Of a stretch of 64,000 bases of DNA, positions 58,601 through 64,000 are shown one piece after another (within the stretch, counting starts at the first letter, position 1; each line of letters starts with the position of its first letter). The DNA lies in NCBI GenBank assembly GCA_002812745.2, contig NCSJ02000038.1, positions 62,001-126,000 on the forward strand, written 5' to 3'. The stretch comes from Scytalidium lignicola. Its lineage: Eukaryota > Ascomycota > Leotiomycetes. Below the pieces are notes generated by a model. It made no database searches, had not been told where the DNA came from, and saw only the letters and a program-made list of their open reading frames with translations. A program made the translations under genes and the position numbers.

Positions 58601-59435
58601 CATGATCTGTGATGGGGCAGGTTCAGCAACAGCTTATATTCATCTTCCATCATTCCCTACCAATCTACCAGTCTACGCCCTCGAATCTCCATTCCTCCAT
58701 TGTCCAACAGAATACAACGTCAGTATTGAGGAAATAGCAATCATGTTCAAAGCTGCCATTCAAAAGACCCAACCACATGGCCCTTACATGATTGGAGGTT
58801 GGTCTGCAGGTGCCGTATACGCATATGAAGTAACCCGTCAGCTGCTAGACGAAGGCGAGACAATTCTTGGGCTACTTCTCCTCGATATGCGCGTGCCACG
58901 GCCTATGCCCGATGCACTAGAGCCCAATATGGAATTGCTTGAACAAGCTGGATTGATAACCGGTATCAAGCGTGCCGGAAGGTCACTCGGCCTCATGTCC
59001 GAGAAACTAAAGCAGCATCTTCTCAGCACCGTCAAAGCTTTAATGGTATATGAAGCAAAGCCGATGGATCCTGCCCGTCGTCCTCATCATACATTCATCA
59101 TCTGGGCAAAGATCGGTATGTCAGAGGTCATCGGTAAAGGGATGGGTATGCCTGAACCAGAGGAGCCGGAAGGTAACATAATGGAAGATGAGAATACGGG
59201 ACTCAAGTCCTGGTTTTATGCCAAGAGAAAGGTGTTTGGTCCCAATGGATGGGATAAACTTGTTGGTGATGTGGAATGCCATGCTATTGAGGCTGATCAC
59301 TTTTCTATGGTGACACAACCTGCTGTAAGTCTCTGCTTCTTTCAGAAAACAATCCAGGAGTATACTGAATTTTTACTACAGGTCAAGTTGACGGGCGCCT
59401 TGATGAGACAGGCTGTGGAGAAGTTCACAAGTTAG
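52692..59435 (+). CDS. Non-reducing polyketide synthase, SAT-KS-AT-PT-ACP-ACP-TE
   Basis: About 2,100 residues. Start ATG 52692 (MYRQGVLLFGDQT). SAT (52700-53800): active Cys in GLCTGLLPAA; exon joins at about 52980 and 53314-53363 restore HAYISVISQS. KS (53880-55260): DSACASSSSA, EMHGTATQAGD and ANIGHGEASAG carry the Cys-His-His triad. AT (55565-56480): GHSLGEYAAL. PT (56740-57640): His in GHVINGTPICPSS and Asp in WGDSIVHLAGF. ACP1 (57780-57960): LGIDQIKVIS, with Gln (57870-57872) where the carrier Ser should be. ACP2 (58100-58290): LGVDSLMSIA, normal. A Pro/Lys-rich linker follows, then TE (58560-59420): Ser in GGWSAGAV, Asp in LLLLDMRVP, His in EADHFSMV. Introns include 53986-54041, 55201-55247 and a stop-free one at 59325-59381. 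There is no methyltransferase. Expected to extend a starter delivered by the reducing PKS and release an aromatic resorcylic-type product. Confidence 0.95.
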
Positions 59436-60187
59436 TTCAAATGATATTGACGGTTCACTTCACTGGAGAGTTTGATTTCTGATTTCGATTTATTTCCTTG
59501 CTCTCTGCTCGCAAGATTTTGTAGATGATATACAAATAAGTATAAATAGAACAATATACGTGTTATAATAGATTGATAGATCGAGAGAGCTTCCATAGAT
59601 TCTTTGTCTTTGTGGTTAATGTTGCTTTGAAAGTAAACTTAACCTATCCGACGGCATTGCGGGTTGCAGATCTGGCTCCGATGTTCGGCCTCCAGGTAAT
59701 TATTGTACCTTCCGAATGCCCAGGCAATACAGTTCCGATGGTATCAGGATTAAGTGGATAAGATCCTCACATGCTCAGTTTGTAATTTGCAAGAAATTAC
59801 ATAGCTGCAGAGGCTCCCGCTATAAGCTTTATATAAGAGACTCGTTCTTCGTTTTCACTGGAATTGAATGTAAGACGTTGATATTTACAGCCCCACCAGG
59901 CGAAAAGTCAAACCTTAGCGGTAAGGCTGTGACGCTGTGGCAGAAATCAACCACTGCCGTAGCCAAGTTTAGCCTAAAATAGTTAGCGGAAAGCCTTCAA
60001 CTGCCGTTGTGGCAGAAGTTGATTGCGATAACCAGCAGTCTTAACGGCATCGGAATCGCAACATCGCATCTCCTTAAAGGCTGGTCATCTTTGATCTAGT
60101 CTCTTCCCACCTCGTCCGTTGACTCCAGCTAGTTTGTATCATCTCGTTTCCGTGATCGAAGAGCAGAACCCACCCATATAACTCTGC
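59436..60187. other. Intergenic region at the right border of the cluster
   Basis: About 750 bases without a supported gene; 3' end of the PKS and promoter of the next gene. Confidence 0.4.
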
Positions 60188-63100
60188 ATGACCTCGGTCA
60201 TATCCTTGGGCGAGCTGAGCGACTGGGTTTTGAGTCATGTCACTGACGCTGACATGTTTCTCGTACAGTCGGCAGTGACCTGCTGCGCCCTATTTTGGTG
60301 AGTGGAATTAGCTGCTAGGTTTTTGCCGATATCTGGAAATGCTAACGCTGTGGTTAGGCTCTTGCATCGAGCATGGCTGACTCTGTGGAAGCCCGTCCCG
60401 GAACTGATCAACATCCTGGGCGTAGAAGTACCAGACCCTCCAGAGGTTTCTCTTGCCGGTATCAAGGCCGATGCTGTAACCCTGCATTGGACCAGGCCTG
60501 GAGCAAATAAACCGGTGGTCAAATATTTGATTCAGGTCAATGGAGTTAATGGTAAGGGGGAAAGCATAACTCGGATGGGAGGCAAAGCTGATAAATTTCT
60601 TTATAGTTGGGGATTCATCACGATCCGAAAATGCTATAACTGTAACTGGATTGAAATCGGCTCACTACTACAACGTCCGAGTAATTGCAGTTGGATCCAA
60701 TAACTTCCAGGCGGGTAGCAGAGTCATTCGTTTGAGAACATACGGCCGGGATGGACGTCCACAACTCGGTGCTGGCCGAATGCCTTCAAACCTGTCGAGT
60801 GATAGCCAGCAAAATGTGGGCATAGCGGATGATAGCGATGAATCCCACTCTGGTGGTCGTCCCCAATGTGCCGGCGTTGAGGCAGCAGCTCTACCCGAGG
60901 GGATCCCTGCCAGCTTTCGAGAGTCAGCTGGTGTTCATCAAGGACAAAGAAGGAACACTGGGGGCAGAAAACACTCGCCATCAAATGCGGCTGCTGAGCA
61001 GGCTGCTCTAGCCAACATAATAGCTAACAATATGCCGGAAGAGTCAATGCAACAATTGACCGAGAGATTTGAAGCTATTCGCAGAGAAACAGAGGAGATC
61101 ATGGCACAAATCTCCAGAGATGCCGAGGAATTCAAAGCTCAGATTTTAGATCTAATGAAGGAGAGAGACGAGAAAAAGCAGGCCTTAAAGGAGAAAGAAG
61201 AGGCTAGGGAGAAGTTGAAGAAAGAGGTGCATTACTCGGAGCGGGCGAATAGGCAAGCCCAAACTCGGAAGACTCAGCAAGAAAAGGNCCCTTCGGGATA
61301 AACAAGCTGAACGAGTGAAGATGCAAGATGATATTGCTAGGTGGAGGAAGGAGATAGAAGACATGAAGAAAGAGAGAGAGGACTGGGGAAAGGAAAAACA
61401 GCATTGGATTGCGGCAAAAGAAACTAAGTCTGAATCTCTTCGTAATACTATTAGTAAACGGCAGCATTCGTTGAACGGCCTTGAAGAGGAGATTCGGATT
61501 AAAGGTTTACAAATCAAAGAACTGGAGGAAGAGCGCAAAAAGCTTCCCGGGGCTGAAGACAACGAGGAATCGCGTGCAAGGGATGCTGCCGAGAAGCAGA
61601 AGGATGTTGAATGGGATGTTAAAGAAAGGGATTTAGCGGCGCGTCTTCACAACCAGTCCTTACATCTACGACAACTTGAGACAGAGTTTCATAGAGCACA
61701 GACGACATTGGCAGCACTTACAGCTCGCCAGGGAGCAAACCCTCTTATGTATCATGGGAATTCATCAGGTGTCGACTTCGATCCCTCTGGTCAAGGAAAG
61801 GCAAAATCAAGGCGAACTCGTAATCGCAAAAGCAGAACAAACACGTTGTCTTCACCAATTTCGGCCTTTCCTACCCTCGACCCGTCTTTTCCCAGTGCAA
61901 GTACATACAACAACCTCAATACTTCGTCTCCGAGTTTTGCACAAGGTCCTTATTTTGATTTGAGCCACGACACTGCTATGGTGCCATTATCAGAAAATAT
62001 GAATGGTATGAGTGAATCGGATATTCGTTCACTCACTGCTGGTGCTCCCCTAAGTCCTACTGCTACTTCATTGCTTCCATCTAATATATTCGCCGATGAT
62101 GACCCCGATGCAATAGAATCAAGATCTTTTGGCCCTGCCCTATATGGGGGCATCGGACCCTCAATTCTTGAGAATGATCCTCAGTCTCCAGATTCTTCAA
62201 GTCGTTCGGCAAGTTTAATTTCCAGCCCTCGCAATTCTTCTCAAAATCTGTCCATATTTGGAGTTTCGGGGCGTGAATACGGCGCAGATCCTGATCGACG
62301 ATCTCTCCATTCTCCAGTGACGGAATTTGGTGCTCTTGGTGCTCGTGGTAACTCGGAACGGACTACATCGCATCGACCTTTTAGTAACCTTTTCAACTTC
62401 CCTAGGGCGCGTGGCAAAACTCTTCCGGACGAGGGACCCGCATTAGGAACCCTCAAGCAAGGTCAAAGTCAATCTTTCCCACGATCAACCGAAGAGCCAG
62501 ACTCTATTGCAAACAAGCCTCGCCGAATCAGTTTTTCGTCTGGTTGGAACGTTATGCCCAATTTCCTGGCTAGAAGCTTAGGAGGAGACATCTCGCAAGG
62601 CAATGCCCCTGCCCCCGCACGCAGTGTCGGTGCGAGACGAAGACGTGGGTTCAATATGTTTGGCTCTAGCCTTGATGATAGCACGGGAGTGTACTTAGAA
62701 AGAGATCCTAGTAGCCCTCGACCTATGTCAATTGCCTCATCTGATCTACCACGGCCTTCAACAGACAGTGCACCATTTGGCTGGCCAGCCTCAGATGGCG
62801 GACTTTTTAACAGGAACAGTCCTTTGGCTACAAACTGGTCTGTCAATGCTCCTCAGACTTGGTCAAGGAATCCATCTCGGAGACCTAGTTTCCAGCATGG
62901 TTCTACAACTGCTTTGACATCAGGTATTGCAAGCGAAGATGACGAGTTTCTACCACCGGAGCCATCTCTAGCGGGACAGTCAAGCCCCCCTCCTGTCGGC
63001 GTCATTGGTACACGCCCAGCCTCTGCTCATACAGGTAAACCTGTTACGCCAAAGTTAAACCCAGCAGCACCCACGTTCAAAGCGATGTTCAGTCGTTCGT

Positions 63101-63750
63101 CAAAAAGTGAGAGGAGCAAAAGCAAAGACAAGCCAGCCGAAACCTCAGTGATGACATCCATCCCTACTGATGAGAGTCAGACGAATCTCTCTTCTCCATC
63201 TGACTCAAGAAAATCTCGAGATACTCATTCAATACATACGCAGAACAGTATTGCTGACTCCTATGAAAGCCTGGAAATGACTTCAAGCAACACACCGTCT
63301 GATATGGCCATCCCTACAGCAGCTAGCTCTAAGGAGTCTTCTTTCAGACAACTCCTCCGTAAAGGAAGTTCCAGCAAATTCAGCTTCTCATCGATTCGTG
63401 GCAAAGACTCCGTTCTTTTTGGAGGGAAAAAAGGTGCTGGCAGCTCAGCAAATTCCGATCGAAATGCATCTACCGACCGTGATGGCAGCTTTGACGAGTA
63501 TCGCGAGGATTTGGGGCTTGGTAAAAGCACGGACAGCATCACTAGCAGCCCGATGATTGGCAGTTTGGGATCAGGAGATCCGAAAGGAAAGGATAAAGAA
63601 ACTGGCCCCCCAAAGGAAGGACGGATGAGTGTCAATTGGGGAAGAGCATTTGGCATCAAGAAGGGTAAATCTGGAGTTGGGAGAGAGAGTCTGGATATTG
63701 AGGGTAGTGAAGCGGAGATAACAGGGACTGAGGATGAAAGCAACATATGA
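60188..63750 (+). CDS. Fibronectin-III / coiled-coil protein of unknown function
   Basis: Start ATG 60188 (MTSVISLGELSDW), stop TGA 63748-63750; introns at about 60299-60357 and 60553-60605. A hydrophobic N-terminal segment is followed by a single fibronectin type III domain (about 60420-60740: VPDPPEVSLAGIKADAVTLH, LIQVNGVN, YYNVRVIAVGSNNFQAGS). A long Glu/Lys-rich coiled coil follows (about 61040-61700), then a Ser/Pro-rich tail of about 600 residues. An ambiguous base at 61288 shifts the frame inside the coiled coil; both sides are clearly one coiled coil, so this looks like an assembly artefact. The architecture is widespread in filamentous ascomycetes as a conserved uncharacterised protein. 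It is probably a structural or scaffold protein outside the cluster. Confidence 0.82.
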
Positions 63751-64000
63751 GTTATGTCCATGGCCATAAAAGCGTTGGATTACGAGTATGAATTCATGTT
63801 CACATCTTAAATACCTCGATAAGTGGCGCATCAGCCAGCACGTGACCTACACAACATTTGAAGTGATCTATATATACTTCCTGAAAATCATGGTAATCAG
63901 ATACTGCTTTTGAAATCACTGCTCAAACATTGCCCAGTCATAGACATTTTCTCTCGCAGAAACATTAGATGACTCCATTAACAGGCAGTATAACCAACTT
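63751..64000. other. 3' flank, no gene seen
   Basis: Short non-coding end of the window. Confidence 0.4.

Noticed and set aside
1..64000. CRISPR arrays, riboswitches, ribosome-binding sites, rRNA or tRNA genes
   Set aside because: Eukaryotic DNA; no regularly spaced repeats seen, and no tRNA or rRNA signature that I could support by eye.

Overview
The window is nuclear DNA of a filamentous ascomycete (Pezizomycotina). Genes carry short GT-AG introns of about 50-70 nt. It contains a reducing and a non-reducing iterative polyketide synthase, a Dicer-2-type gene, a Fot1/pogo-type transposon, and housekeeping genes for mitochondrial processing peptidase, succinate dehydrogenase and lipin. Relics in the left part carry nonsense changes of the type left by repeat-induced point mutation (RIP). 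I cannot fix the order; a leotiomycete or lichen-forming lecanoromycete is possible, but that is inference. Thirteen isolated N characters, mostly beside homopolymers, suggest a draft assembly, so single-base frameshifts next to an N are treated as probable artefacts.

Layout. 0-18 kb is an accessory, partly decayed region: a Baeyer-Villiger monooxygenase running off the left edge, a divergent short-chain dehydrogenase, a dead nitrilase between AT-rich tracts, an intact mitochondrial formate dehydrogenase, an NADH pyrophosphatase, a dead Dicer-like gene, and a transposon with perfect 41-bp inverted repeats inserted in a host reading frame. 18-26 kb is a conserved block: MDR-type reductase, mitochondrial processing peptidase beta, succinate dehydrogenase anchor subunit and lipin. 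28-59.5 kb is a biosynthetic gene cluster. 60-64 kb holds a fibronectin-III/coiled-coil protein.

The cluster. A highly reducing PKS (minus strand) and a non-reducing PKS (plus strand, SAT-KS-AT-PT-ACP-ACP-TE) lie at its two ends. Between them are two unlike family-1 glycosyltransferases, a full-length ABCB-type exporter, a small conserved protein of unknown function and an RTA1-like membrane protein. The simplest model is that the reducing PKS makes an acyl starter, the SAT domain of the non-reducing PKS loads it, the PT domain cyclises a resorcylic-type ring and the TE releases it as a depside, lactone or acid. Glycosyltransferases would then decorate the product and the transporter export it. 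No P450, flavin enzyme or Zn2Cys6 regulator was seen inside the cluster.

Points to check. The first ACP of the non-reducing PKS lacks the phosphopantetheine serine (Gln instead). One intron of the reducing PKS, just before the ER domain, has a GG instead of a GT donor. The Dicer, nitrilase and transposase relics share a preference for Trp-to-stop changes.
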